Under the pieces are notes generated by a model. It was not told where the DNA came from, searched no databases, and was given only the letters and a program-made list of their open reading frames with translations. A stretch of DNA of 64,000 bases, taken from Massiliimalia timonensis. GTDB taxonomy: Bacteria > Bacillota > Clostridia > Oscillospirales > Ruminococcaceae. Made by a program: the position numbers and the translations under genes. Positions within the stretch are counted from its first letter, which is position 1; every line of letters begins with the position of its first letter. The stretch is taken from the NCBI RefSeq assembly GCF_900186585.1, contig NZ_FYDD01000003.1, forward strand, positions 186,001 to 250,000, written 5' to 3'. Below, in pieces: positions 9,155-17,505 of this stretch.

Positions 9155-9184
9155 TGAATATTCGTCAAATCATTAGAATATTCA
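9155..9184. promoter_or_regulatory. Paired GAATATTC palindromes in the divergent gap
   Basis: TGAATATTC (9155-9163) and GAATATTCA (9176-9184) form an inverted repeat, each containing the 8-bp palindrome GAATATTC. The copies are spaced exactly 20 bases, two helical turns, as for two dimers on one DNA face. The gap 8878-9330 is AT-rich and holds no gene; this pair and the sites at 8913-8940 and 9270-9311 are what can be seen in it. Confidence 0.5.
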
Positions 9185-9269
9185 TTTAAAAACAGTGTAT
9201 CAAATAATTTTTTTGTATTTTAATAGTTAAAATGAAATTTGACTGATTAAAACCGTGTGCTGTAATACT

Positions 9270-9311
9270 GATTCAAAAGATTATTTTTAAATTACAGTCA
9301 GCTTTTGAATC
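9270..9311. promoter_or_regulatory. Inverted repeat upstream of the IclR gene (candidate autoregulatory operator)
   Basis: GATTCAAAAG (9270-9279) and CTTTTGAATC (9302-9311) are perfect inverted copies with centres 32 bases apart; a nested ctgtaat/attacag pair lies at 9260-9266 and 9291-9297. The right copy ends 19 bases before the iclR-type start codon. It could act as a DNA operator or as a leader hairpin. Confidence 0.5.
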
Positions 9312-9330
9312 ATAACTGGAGGATTTAAAC

Positions 9331-10131
9331 ATGAAACAATCTGATAAACCGACCGCAAAAAATTATTCGGCAGAAAAAACAATGAGGATGATCGAACTGC
9401 TTGCCCGTAACCGCAATCCGATGCGGCTACAGGATATTGCGCAGGCCTTGGGTTCAAATTCCAGCACAGTGCTGCGCTTTCTTGTTTCCCTTATGGATTG
9501 CGGATATGTTGCGCAAAATCCAGCCACCTTACAATACTATTTGACCTTTAAAATTTGTTCGGTTGCAAATATGGTCAGCGAGGAAATCCGGCTATTTGAT
9601 ATTTCCCAGGCATATATGAAACAAATTTCTGAACGGTTTGGCGAATCGGTTTGTCTGGCGATCGAAGAAAATATGACAGTCGTGTATATTGGATTTATCT
9701 CTGGCCCTGATCAGATGCTGCGCACCATGCAGAGGATCGGAAGCCGGGCGCCCATGCACTGCACCGGTGTGGGGAAGCTGCTTTTGTTGGATCATGATGA
9801 GGGGTATATCAATAAGCTGATTGCCGAAAAGGGGCTTCCGTCTTTTACAGAAAAAACGATCGTTTCCAAGGGGCGGCTAATGGAAACGCTGCAGATCGTT
9901 AGAAAAAACCAGTATGCGTTTGACAACGAAGAATGTGAAATCGGAGCCCGCTGCATCGCCGTCCCGATCCGGGATTATACCCAAAAAATCATCGCGGGAT
10001 TAAGTGTAACAGGGCCGATTTTTAGAATGACGGATGAAAAAATACAAAAAAATCTTAGCTTCCTAATACAAACTGCCGATAAGCTGTCCAAATTATTAGG
10101 GTCAAATATTTTGATTCGATCTCAAAATTAA
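9331..10131 (+). CDS. IclR-family transcriptional regulator
   Basis: A 266-residue one-domain-plus-effector regulator. The N-terminal winged helix-turn-helix spans about residues 12-72 (LQDIAQALGSNSSTVLRFL), and the effector-binding domain about 85-255 (GSRAPMHCTGVGKLLL, NEECEIGARCIAVPIRD), the standard IclR layout and length. Such proteins usually bind a small organic acid and repress or activate nearby catabolic genes. It lies between the leftward oxidoreductase-TPP operon and the rightward importer-oxidoreductase operon, so it probably controls both. ATG at 9331 follows actggagga. An inverted repeat just upstream suggests self-control. A terminator follows at 10141. Confidence 0.92.
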   Translation: MKQSDKPTAKNYSAEKTMRMIELLARNRNPMRLQDIAQALGSNSSTVLRFLVSLMDCGYVAQNPATLQYYLTFKICSVANMVSEEIRLFDISQAYMKQISERFGESVCLAIEENMTVVYIGFISGPDQMLRTMQRIGSRAPMHCTGVGKLLLLDHDEGYINKLIAEKGLPSFTEKTIVSKGRLMETLQIVRKNQYAFDNEECEIGARCIAVPIRDYTQKIIAGLSVTGPIFRMTDEKIQKNLSFLIQTADKLSKLLGSNILIRSQN

Positions 10132-10140
10132 GGAATAAAA

Positions 10141-10194
10141 ATAGAACATCAAAGGAAGAATACAAAATTCTTATCTTTTATGTTCTATTTTTTG
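10141..10194 (+). terminator. Intrinsic terminator after the IclR gene
   Basis: atagaacat (10141-10149) pairs with atgttctat (10180-10188), with further internal pairing (aagaat/attctt), followed by a T run. A second AT-only hairpin, aaaaagaatatttt and aaaatattcttttt, follows at 10198-10232. The gap 10132-10546 holds no gene. Confidence 0.75.
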
Positions 10195-10321
10195 TATAAA
10201 AAGAATATTTTATATAACAAAATATTCTTTTTATTATTAAAATGAACAGAAAAATATACACAAAAATATTTTTATCCTCGTAAAATAATACAGTATAAAC
10301 GCAAGCGAAATATTAAGATCC

Positions 10322-10340
10322 AATTTTGATTATCAAAATT
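10322..10340. promoter_or_regulatory. 19-bp palindrome upstream of the importer operon
   Basis: AATTTTGATTATCAAAATT, perfect 9-bp arms around one central base. It shares the TTTTGA(A)T core with the sites at 9151-9163 and 9302-9311, and so may be another site for the IclR protein. No clear -35/-10 pair could be assigned next to it. Confidence 0.45.
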
Positions 10341-10546
10341 ACTGTTACCCATAGCGATATTTTCCAGAAGGATGATAGGAAACGAAAGTCCGCTATATAA
10401 AATCCCTTAATATAAAATGCAAATGCCGGCAAAGTTCATTTTGGGTTAGGGGATTTTAGGCGGGTGTTCTGGAACAGCTGAAGTTACGGTAATCTTGATA
10501 GGCGCAGCAAGCTTAAATTTTAAAGTTATGAAGGAGGCAGACACAA

Positions 10547-11926
10547 ATGAATAAAAAACTGTTGTCGATGATTCTGGCGGGCGGTATTGCGGCTGGAATG
10601 ATAACTGGATGCGGTGATTTTTCTGACGCCCCAGACACAAGCGGAGGTGGGAAAACTGCAGACGGGAAGACAGAAGTGATTTTTTACCACTGGACTCCTG
10701 TTCCGGAAATGGAGCTGATGGAAAAAACATTTAATGAAACCCACGACGACATACACCTTACATATAAGCCGATTCCTGATTCACCAGACGCAATGATCAA
10801 GATGAACACAATGCTCATGGCAAATGAGCCGATGGATGTTACTTCACAGTGGTCTACGGATCATTTGCAGCTAAGGGTAGAAAACAACCTTTTGGAAGGC
10901 TTGGACCAGTATTTTGAGAAAAACGACCTTGACTATGAAGAGGTGTTCGGCGCGGCGGCCAGCGAAATCACTACTGTGAACGGCGACCATTATTCTATGC
11001 CATATGCGAACAAGATGTTTGCCGTTATGTATAACAAATCTATCTTTGATGAAGCAGGAGTCGATTATCCGCAGGAGGGCTGGACTTGGGATGAATTTGA
11101 TGAGATCGCGAAGAAAGTTTCATCTGGCGAAGGGGTGAACCGCGTATACGGCACCTGTTTTATGCCCAAAGAAGCATGGTATTACCGGGCTGGTTTGAAG
11201 CTGGGCCTTAATGCGATGTATAAGGAAGACGGAAGCGCCAGCAATTTTGATGACCCCGCGTTTTTAGAAAGCTTGCAGTGGCTGTACGACCTTCAGGAGG
11301 CAGGTGCCCAAAAACCATTTAACGAGTTTGCAGAGGCTAGTCTAGACGCGCAGGCAAACCGAATCGCGCTGTTTTATCAGGGCGGATATGCTATGGATAT
11401 CGTTGCGACCTATCCGGTTTCAAACTGGGGGTCTTTACCGGATAACGCCCATGATTTTGAGGTCGGCGTTGTTACCTTGCCGGTAGAAAAGAAAGGCGAC
11501 CCGTTGCAGACGATGTATGAATTTAGTGATTTAAGCATGGTAGCAAACAGCAAAAATAAGGATGCAGCCTTTGAATTTATGAAATGGTATTGTATTGAAC
11601 GCCCCGACGTATGCGTGGCAGAAAAATACATGCAGCCAACCGCTTCATATTTCCCGACAGAAGAAATTGAAAAAATCTGTATTGACAAAATTTATTCCTG
11701 TGATGGAGTCAGCACCGAAGAAATGCTGCATGCTTACACCAGCCCGGAAAGTGAGATCGCCCGTGTTCCTGGCCTGAAATTTACCACGATAGCAACTGCC
11801 CAGTCCGAAATTGTAGGCGAGATGGATAAACAGATCGAGCAGGTCTTCTTTAATGAGAAAACACCGGAAGAAGCAATAAATGATTTGAAAGCAAATGCAG
11901 ACGAATTGATTGCAAAAGCAAAATAA
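10547..11926 (+). CDS. Extracellular solute-binding lipoprotein of a CUT1-type ABC importer
   Basis: A 459-residue family 1 solute-binding protein. It starts with a lipoprotein signal peptide (MNKKLL, hydrophobic stretch, lipobox ITGC with C22), so it should be anchored on the outer face of the membrane. The mature part has the usual start VIFYHWTPVPEMELMEKTFNE and the hinge and ligand stretches of sugar-binding proteins (AVMYNKSIFDEAGVDYP, ALFYQGGYAMD). It delivers a substrate, normally a sugar or sugar derivative, to the two permeases that follow. It has a strong gaaggaggcag site before ATG 10547. The operon has no ATPase gene. A hairpin after it may make its mRNA more abundant than that of the permeases. 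Confidence 0.92.
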   Translation: MNKKLLSMILAGGIAAGMITGCGDFSDAPDTSGGGKTADGKTEVIFYHWTPVPEMELMEKTFNETHDDIHLTYKPIPDSPDAMIKMNTMLMANEPMDVTSQWSTDHLQLRVENNLLEGLDQYFEKNDLDYEEVFGAAASEITTVNGDHYSMPYANKMFAVMYNKSIFDEAGVDYPQEGWTWDEFDEIAKKVSSGEGVNRVYGTCFMPKEAWYYRAGLKLGLNAMYKEDGSASNFDDPAFLESLQWLYDLQEAGAQKPFNEFAEASLDAQANRIALFYQGGYAMDIVATYPVSNWGSLPDNAHDFEVGVVTLPVEKKGDPLQTMYEFSDLSMVANSKNKDAAFEFMKWYCIERPDVCVAEKYMQPTASYFPTEEIEKICIDKIYSCDGVSTEEMLHAYTSPESEIARVPGLKFTTIATAQSEIVGEMDKQIEQVFFNEKTPEEAINDLKANADELIAKAK

Positions 11927-11936
11927 TTTCCATCTG

Positions 11937-11972
11937 CCTGAACAAATGGGACTTAGTTCCCATTTGTTCAGG
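11937..11972 (+). terminator. Intercistronic hairpin after the binding-protein gene
   Basis: cctgaacaaatggga (11937-11951) and tcccatttgttcagg (11958-11972) pair over 15 bp with a 6-base loop. There is no long T run, so partial termination or mRNA 3'-end protection is more likely than a full stop. This is a common way to make more binding protein than permease. Confidence 0.65.
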
Positions 11973-12000
11973 GGAATTTTATCACATAGGGGGTGATACT

Positions 12001-12948
12001 GTGACAATAGCAACAAAACTAGACCGTCACGAAATATCCAACTTGAACAGGCTGGTCGCCAAAAGGAGCAGGCGCAGAAGCACGCTCATTGGCTGGTGTT
12101 TTCTGCTGCCAAGCTTTATCGGGTTTGTCATTTTCCGGTTTTTACCGATCATCTGTTCTTTTTTACTTGGATTTACCGAGTGGAATCTTGTTTCTGGGTT
12201 TTCGGGGATCAAATTTGCTGGAATAGATAATTTTATAGAGCTCTTTCATAATGACACTTTTTTGACCTCCTTGCTGCACACGTTCCAATATGCAGTGATC
12301 GTCGTGCCGTTTACTGTGGTGCTGGCGTTAATTTTTGCTGTTATTATCAATGACAAAATCCATTGCAGAAGTTTGGTAAGGCTAATGATCTACATGCCGT
12401 ATATTTCTTCTATGGTTGCGGTCGCTATGGTTTGGACGAGTTTATATTCTCCCAACTATGGACCGATCAACAGCCTGCTGAGGAGCGTTGGGATAGAAAA
12501 TGTTCCGGGCTGGATCACTTCTTCCAAATCAGCCTTGCCGGCTTTGATGATCATTGGGGTATGGCAGGCGGTTGGGTATTATATGGTGCTGTTTATCGCC
12601 GGCCTGCAATGTATCCCGGCAAGCCTTTACGAGGCCGCAGAAATTGACGGAGCAAATGCGGTGCAATGCTTTTTCAAAATTACGATCCCAATGGTTTCGC
12701 CCACTACATTTTTCGTCCTGATCAACTGTATTATTGGTTCGTTTAATGTGTTTACGCTGGTAAAGGTCATGACCACCGGCGGGCCGGGGGATTCTACCAT
12801 GGTGACCGTATATTATGTTTACGAGCAGGCGGTAGAATACAATAAAATCGGTTATGCGTGCAGTGCGTCTATTATCCTGTTTCTTTTCGTATTCATCATC
12901 ACATTCATACAACTCAAGTTTTCGGACAAATGGGTCCATGAAGGATAA
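12001..12948 (+). CDS. ABC sugar-type permease, MalF/UgpA-like
   Basis: A 315-residue inner-membrane permease with six predicted membrane segments (first around residues 30-58). The ATPase-docking EAA motif EAAEIDGA is at 211-218. It begins with GTG at 12001 after the aggggg site. It pairs with the next gene product to form the CUT1 channel fed by the upstream lipoprotein. No extended periplasmic loop like that of MalF is present, so it resembles UgpA/LacF in size. It is 18 bases upstream of its partner and clearly cotranscribed. The substrate cannot be read from the permease. Confidence 0.92.
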   Translation: MTIATKLDRHEISNLNRLVAKRSRRRSTLIGWCFLLPSFIGFVIFRFLPIICSFLLGFTEWNLVSGFSGIKFAGIDNFIELFHNDTFLTSLLHTFQYAVIVVPFTVVLALIFAVIINDKIHCRSLVRLMIYMPYISSMVAVAMVWTSLYSPNYGPINSLLRSVGIENVPGWITSSKSALPALMIIGVWQAVGYYMVLFIAGLQCIPASLYEAAEIDGANAVQCFFKITIPMVSPTTFFVLINCIIGSFNVFTLVKVMTTGGPGDSTMVTVYYVYEQAVEYNKIGYACSASIILFLFVFIITFIQLKFSDKWVHEG

Positions 12949-12966
12949 TAGGAAGGAGGTTTTGCG

Positions 12967-13818
12967 ATGCAACCCAAAACCCATATGGGATTAAAAGGAA
13001 AAAAGGTCGTTAAGCTGCTTTTGACCATTTTAATGCTGCTGGTTGGCCTAACTATGATTTTGCCGTTTCTGTGGATGCTGTCGGCCTCGTTTAAACCGGA
13101 AAGCGACATTTTTACCTTTCCGATCCAGTGGATCCCGAAAGATCCGATCCTTTCCAACTATACAAATGTCTGGTCTGGGATACTGCCGTTTTATCAGTAC
13201 TATGGCAACACCATTTATGTAACTGTTTTATCGACGATCGGCGGGGTAATTACCAGCCTGTTATCCGGATATGCCTTTGCAAGGATCAATTTTAAGGGGA
13301 AAAATATCATCTTTCTTCTGTATCTGGCAACGCTGATGTTCCCCAACACGATGCTTTTGGTGCCGCGGCTGGTTATTTACCGCTTTTTGGGGATTTATAA
13401 TACTTTTTGGGCGCTCATTCTTCCAAACAGCATTTCAACATTTGGGACCTTTCTGCTCAAACAATATTTTTCTTCTTTGCCAAGCGAATTGTTTGAAGCG
13501 GGTAAAATTGACGGATGCAATGAATTTCGATTGTTTTGGCGGATCGCGGTTCCGCTGGTCTCCGCCGGAATTGCGGCATTTACCGTATTTACCTTTGTTT
13601 TTTGCTGGAACGATTATGAAAACCCATTGATGTTTATTACTGACCGTCCTCTTTATACCATCCCGCTGGGAGTTATGGAATTTAAAGGGCTGAAAACAAG
13701 CAGTATCGGATATATCATGGCCGGATCTGTTTTATCACTGATTCCGATCTTTATCCTGTTTATCAGCGCACAGAAATACTTTGTCAAGGGAATCGCCACA
13801 ACGGGAATTAAAGACTAG
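12967..13818 (+). CDS. ABC sugar-type permease, MalG/UgpE-like
   Basis: A 283-residue partner permease with six predicted membrane segments and the EAA-type motif FEAGKIDGCNEF in the usual cytoplasmic loop. The C-terminus KYFVKGIATTGIKD is characteristic of the MalG group (family knowledge). ATG 12967 follows a ggaaggaggt site. No gene for the nucleotide-binding subunit follows; in Firmicutes a shared MsmK/UgpC-type ATPase encoded elsewhere commonly serves several importers. It is followed after 27 bases by the reading frame of the third FAD oxidoreductase. Confidence 0.92.
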   Translation: MQPKTHMGLKGKKVVKLLLTILMLLVGLTMILPFLWMLSASFKPESDIFTFPIQWIPKDPILSNYTNVWSGILPFYQYYGNTIYVTVLSTIGGVITSLLSGYAFARINFKGKNIIFLLYLATLMFPNTMLLVPRLVIYRFLGIYNTFWALILPNSISTFGTFLLKQYFSSLPSELFEAGKIDGCNEFRLFWRIAVPLVSAGIAAFTVFTFVFCWNDYENPLMFITDRPLYTIPLGVMEFKGLKTSSIGYIMAGSVLSLIPIFILFISAQKYFVKGIATTGIKD

Positions 13819-13845
13819 TCTTGACGAATGTGAGGGAACTGAAAA

Positions 13846-15180
13846 ACGACTGAAAAAATCACTGAGCCTTCCCGACAGACCCCAGTCCTAGCTTTGGCAG
13901 ATGTACTGGTGGTCGGCGGGGGACCGGCAGGGATTTCGGCCGCAATTGGCGCGGCGGATGCCGGCGCTTCTGTTATCATTGCAGAGCGCTATGGCTTTTT
14001 AGGCGGGATTCCGGCCATCTGCAACATGGAGCCCTCCTCTTGGTGCAGGCAGAAGGATACCGTAATGCCAGGTGGGGTGCAGGCATTGCTGGAACAAAAA
14101 ATGCTTGCCTGCGGAGCGGCTGAAAAGCCTTTATTTGAGCCCTCCGCCTCGTATAATTACGATACGGAAACGCTTAAATTCGTAATAGATGAACTGTTAG
14201 AGGAACACCATATAACCCCTATTTATCACTGCCTTGTCACAGAGCCGTATATGGAAGATGACAGCATGAAAGGTGTTTTTACCGAATCAAAATCGGGCAG
14301 GCAGGCGATTCTGGCAAAGCGGGTGATCGACTGCACCGGAGACGCTGATATTGCCGCCCAATGCGGTGCGCCATTTGAAAAATGCAGTCTAGGCGGTGAT
14401 GAAAAGGAAAATATGATGTATGGGACGTTGATTTTTGGCGCTTCCAATGTAAATGTGCCAAAAGTCCGTGAGAATTTGAAGGAGCATCCAGAAATGCTCG
14501 ATCGTATCCGACATGAATTTATCAGCGATGGTTTTTCAAAAGCACGGGAAAACCATTACCCGATCCCGCCCCACGGCTTCCAAAACCAGATCATTTTTAA
14601 CCGGATGACGCAGGGCGAGGTGACGGCTATCAACAGGGTCCGGGTCCCTGTTGATGGAAATGATGTGCTCAGTCTTACCGAGGCGGAAATTCTTTCCCGG
14701 AAAGAGGCGCTGGATACCTTAGAGCTTCTGCGCAGATATGAGCCGGAGTTTGAAGAAGCGTGCCTGCGGCATTTTGCCGCCGCAGTGGGGATTCGGGAAA
14801 CAAGGCGGATCGTTGGGGATTATCAGCTTACCATGGAGGACATTACCGGCGAGCGGCAATTTGATGATTCGGTAGGGGTATATCCGGTTTGCATGGATGG
14901 GCCCAAAATATGCAGGGCCGCATTAACGGGTGCTCATTTTCAAATCCCTTACCGCATTATGCTCCCTCAAGGGATCGAAAACCTGCTGGTGGCTGGCAGG
15001 TCGGTTTCCGCCACAAAAGATGCGACCCACACAACGCGTGGCGTGGATTTTTGCATGATCACTGGCCAGGCCGCGGGAATTGCCAGCGCGCTGTCGATTC
15101 AAAAGAAAGTGCCGGTTCGGGATATTTCAATCGACCTGTTGCAAAAAAATTTACAGCAGCAGGGAGTCCAAGTTTTTTAG
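13846..15180 (+). CDS. FAD-dependent oxidoreductase (paralogue 3), abnormal start codon
   Basis: A 444-residue paralogue if read from ACG at 13846. The frame is open from 13843 and its N-terminus (TTEKITEPSRQTPVLALADV) aligns without gaps with the start of paralogue 4 (MCEMITEPEHKIPVLMKADV). The codon aligned with the paralogue ATG is ACG, placed 9 bases after a GAGGG ribosome site (13832-13836). The first ordinary start codon is TTG at 13894, which lacks a ribosome site and would remove 16 conserved residues. The rest is intact: VVGGGPAG, FLGGI, RVIDCTGDADIAAQCG, GIRETRRIVGDY, GRSVSATKDATHTTRG. Either a mutated start (poorly translated or silent gene) or a rare ACG start. Substrate unknown. 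Confidence 0.78.
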   Translation, partial: TTEKITEPSRQTPVLALADVLVVGGGPAGISAAIGAADAGASVIIAERYGFLGGIPAICNMEPSSWCRQKDTVMPGGVQALLEQKMLACGAAEKPLFEPSASYNYDTETLKFVIDELLEEHHITPIYHCLVTEPYMEDDSMKGVFTESKSGRQAILAKRVIDCTGDADIAAQCGAPFEKCSLGGDEKENMMYGTLIFGASNVNVPKVRENLKEHPEMLDRIRHEFISDGFSKARENHYPIPPHGFQNQIIFNRMTQGEVTAINRVRVPVDGNDVLSLTEAEILSRKEALDTLELLRRYEPEFEEACLRHFAAAVGIRETRRIVGDYQLTMEDITGERQFDDSVGVYPVCMDGPKICRAALTGAHFQIPYRIMLPQGIENLLVAGRSVSATKDATHTTRGVDFCMITGQAAGIASALSIQKKVPVRDISIDLLQKNLQQQGVQVF

Positions 15181-15202
15181 CTTCGGGATAGGAGGAAGCA
15201 AT

Positions 15203-16540
15203 ATGTGTGAAATGATCACAGAGCCGGAACACAAAATTCCGGTTTTGATGAAAGCAGATGTAGTAGTCGTTGGAGGAGGGCCGGCTGGGATCGCGGCCTC
15301 TGTGGGCGCGGCAAGGACCGGCGCTAAAACGATCCTTGTGGAACAATACGGATGTTTGGGCGGGCTGATTTCGATTTCCTCGATGGAGCCGCCGTCTTGG
15401 TGGCGGGAAGAACGCACAACGATGCCCGGCGGCGTAGTTGAAGACCTTGACCAGAAGATGATCGCAATGGGGGCTGTGCAAAAGAGTTTTTTCAAGCCTG
15501 CTGTTTCGATCGCCTATCATACAGAGATGTTTAAATATATAGCCGATGAATACATACAGGAAAATGGCGTTACCCCGATTTTACATTGCATGGGCGTTAT
15601 GCCGCTGATGGATGGGAACAAAATCATCGGGATCGTGACAGAATCAAAGTCGGGCAGGCAGGCGATTTTAGCCAAGCGGGTGGTCGATTGCACTGGAGAC
15701 GCAGATATTGCTTACCGCGCGGGAGTGTCCTGCGTCATGGCGGAGGAACCAACTGGGGAGCTTGGCATTGGGGAACTGCTGGGGGCTACCCTTGTTTACG
15801 GCGTTACAGATATTGATGTTGACGCTGTGGAGGCAGAAGCGGACTCTGATCCTTCGCAGAGGCATCCTGTGATGCACAAAAAAATGTACCATGGCATTCA
15901 AAAGGCCCGCGAGGCAGGAGAAATAATGCCAAAATATACGAACAAATCCTTTATTTATAATTATAAGACAAAAAATGAACTGACGGCGCTCAATCATTGT
16001 TGGTATCCGGCTGATGGGACAGATGTCCTTAGCCTAACTAAGGCAGAGATCGAGTCACGGAAAAGCATTGTCGAAATTATCCCGATCCTTCGTAAATATG
16101 AAAAGGGGTTTGAAAACGCCAAGCTCCGCAATTTTGCCATGTCCATTGGCATCCGTGAAACAAGAAGGATCGTTGGGGAATACCGAATGCAGTTTAAAGA
16201 TGTGTTTGATGAAAAGCGTTTTGAGGACTCTGTCGGGGTTTACCCTGTCTGCATGGACGGCGCGGAAGGAGTGCTTCCAGCCTTTACAGAGGCATATTTT
16301 CAGGTGCCTTACCGCATCACTGTTCCGGTAGAAGTGGAAAACCTGCTGGTCGCCGGCCGTTGCTGTTCCTCTATGAGGCGGGCTACCACGATTACCCGGC
16401 AGGTAGATTTTGCTATGGTGACAGGGCAGGCGGCAGGTACTGCCAGCGCATTATCTATCCGGCAGGATGTCTTGCCGCGAAATGTTGATATTAAGGCGCT
16501 GCAAAAAGAATTGCGCGGACAACGAGTCAGAATCGATTAA
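15203..16540 (+). CDS. FAD-dependent oxidoreductase (paralogue 4)
   Basis: A 445-residue flavoprotein, the same length as paralogues 1 and 2. ATG 15203 is chosen because ggagga lies at 15191-15196; the frame is open further upstream, but that part overlaps paralogue 3. It has VVGGGPAG at residues 22-29, EQYGCLGGL, RVVDCTGDADIAYRAG, GIRETRRIVGEY and GRCCSSMRRATTITRQVDFAMVTGQ. It is the last gene of the rightward importer operon and is followed by a strong terminator. By eye it most resembles paralogue 1 (WWREER/WWRDEK, PVCMDGAEG/PFCCDGAEG), suggesting that the two flanking pairs arose by duplication. Substrate unknown. Confidence 0.89.
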   Translation: MCEMITEPEHKIPVLMKADVVVVGGGPAGIAASVGAARTGAKTILVEQYGCLGGLISISSMEPPSWWREERTTMPGGVVEDLDQKMIAMGAVQKSFFKPAVSIAYHTEMFKYIADEYIQENGVTPILHCMGVMPLMDGNKIIGIVTESKSGRQAILAKRVVDCTGDADIAYRAGVSCVMAEEPTGELGIGELLGATLVYGVTDIDVDAVEAEADSDPSQRHPVMHKKMYHGIQKAREAGEIMPKYTNKSFIYNYKTKNELTALNHCWYPADGTDVLSLTKAEIESRKSIVEIIPILRKYEKGFENAKLRNFAMSIGIRETRRIVGEYRMQFKDVFDEKRFEDSVGVYPVCMDGAEGVLPAFTEAYFQVPYRITVPVEVENLLVAGRCCSSMRRATTITRQVDFAMVTGQAAGTASALSIRQDVLPRNVDIKALQKELRGQRVRID

Positions 16541-16635
16541 CAGCTTTTTCAATAGTTATGATTGCAGCTTGGTAGTTTTCTTGCAGCCGCTGATTGGTTT
16601 GCTGAAGGAACGAAGCTTTTTACGGAATACAGAAC

Positions 16636-16673
16636 AAAAAACGCATTGGCCCTATTAGGCCAATGCGTTTTTT
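16636..16673. terminator. Bidirectional terminator
   Basis: A 16-bp perfect stem, aaaaaacgcattggcc (16636-16651) and ggccaatgcgtttttt (16658-16673), loop ctatta. The A and T flanks provide a U tract on both strands. It separates the importer-oxidoreductase operon (+) from the SPFH operon (-). Confidence 0.93.
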
Positions 16674-16695
16674 GCAACAATTAAATTATTTCCAT

Positions 16696-17505
16696 TTAAT
16701 ATTTACCGCCGCCTCCGCCGTGGCTTCTGCCGGAGGAGCTGGAATGAGTACTGCTGCCGGAGGAGCTGCTCTTTGGTTTCGCAGTACGGGAAACATGCCG
16801 GTAGAGGAACAGGTCGCGGCTTTCTGTTACGTTCATACTGCCTTGGCGGAGATAACTATTGGCCCCCGCCTGAAAGCGTACCATTTTCAGCTTTGATTTC
16901 ATAGAACCAACGATGATCAGGGCAATTACAAACCCGGCTGCAATAGAAACTGCGATCCATATCCAGGATAACGGTTCACGGGGAAGACTGTCGGTATCAA
17001 AAGGCTCACCGGTCTTGGCCTGTGAAATGAAACGATCACACTGTTCGGCAAAGGTATGGTATGCCGCGGCATTATCGCCGTCGGCAAGATTTGGCGTGAT
17101 CAGCTCGCCGATATAGTCAATCCCTGCATCGGTAAAGGCTTCGATCCCATAGCCGCAGGTGGAGATCCACCAGTCGCGTTCCTCCGGGCTATGCAGCAGC
17201 AATACCCCGCTGTGATCGTTTCCTTGGCCATATCCATGGTAATCAAAATAATCATCTGCATAATTCATGGGGCTCTTGCCCTCCAGACTGTACACGGTGA
17301 CAACGACAACATCCATGCCCTGCCGTTCGCTGATCTCATCTAATTCGGCAAGCAAGGCAGATTCCTCAGCAGATGTTAAAAGATCGGCCTCATCCATCAA
17401 ACGCTTGTATCCCTCGTTTGCAGCCAGCGCCGGAACAGCGGCAAACAGGCAGCAGATGAAGGCGCACAATGCGAAAGATAATATTTTTTTCATACTGATG
17501 ACCAT
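16696..17505 (-). CDS. TPM-domain (YgcG/YdjH-like) secreted, membrane-anchored protein
   Basis: About 269 residues, with a signal peptide (MKKILSFALCAFICCLFAAVPALA), a TPM domain at roughly 30-150 (LLTSAEESALLAELDEISERQ, WWISTCGYGIEAFTDAGIDYI), one membrane helix near 180-200 (WIWIAVSIAAGFVIALIIV) and a low-complexity Ser/Gly tail ending SHGGGGGKY. This matches B. subtilis YdjH and related proteins, whose exact task is unknown. ATG 17505 or ATG 17493 can serve. The only good ribosome site (AAGGAG, 17532-17527) lies 21 bases before the first, separated by a perfect 8-bp hairpin (17507-17525), an unusual arrangement. It is last in an operon with a zinc-ribbon and an SPFH gene. Confidence 0.85.
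   Translation of the reverse strand: MVISMKKILSFALCAFICCLFAAVPALAANEGYKRLMDEADLLTSAEESALLAELDEISERQGMDVVVVTVYSLEGKSPMNYADDYFDYHGYGQGNDHSGVLLLHSPEERDWWISTCGYGIEAFTDAGIDYIGELITPNLADGDNAAAYHTFAEQCDRFISQAKTGEPFDTDSLPREPLSWIWIAVSIAAGFVIALIIVGSMKSKLKMVRFQAGANSYLRQGSMNVTESRDLFLYRHVSRTAKPKSSSSGSSTHSSSSGRSHGGGGGKY

Noticed and set aside
15080-15202. Longer start for FAD oxidoreductase paralogue 4
   Set aside because: The extension overlaps the end of paralogue 3, and a strong ggagga site with ATG at 15203 gives the same 445-residue length as the paralogues.
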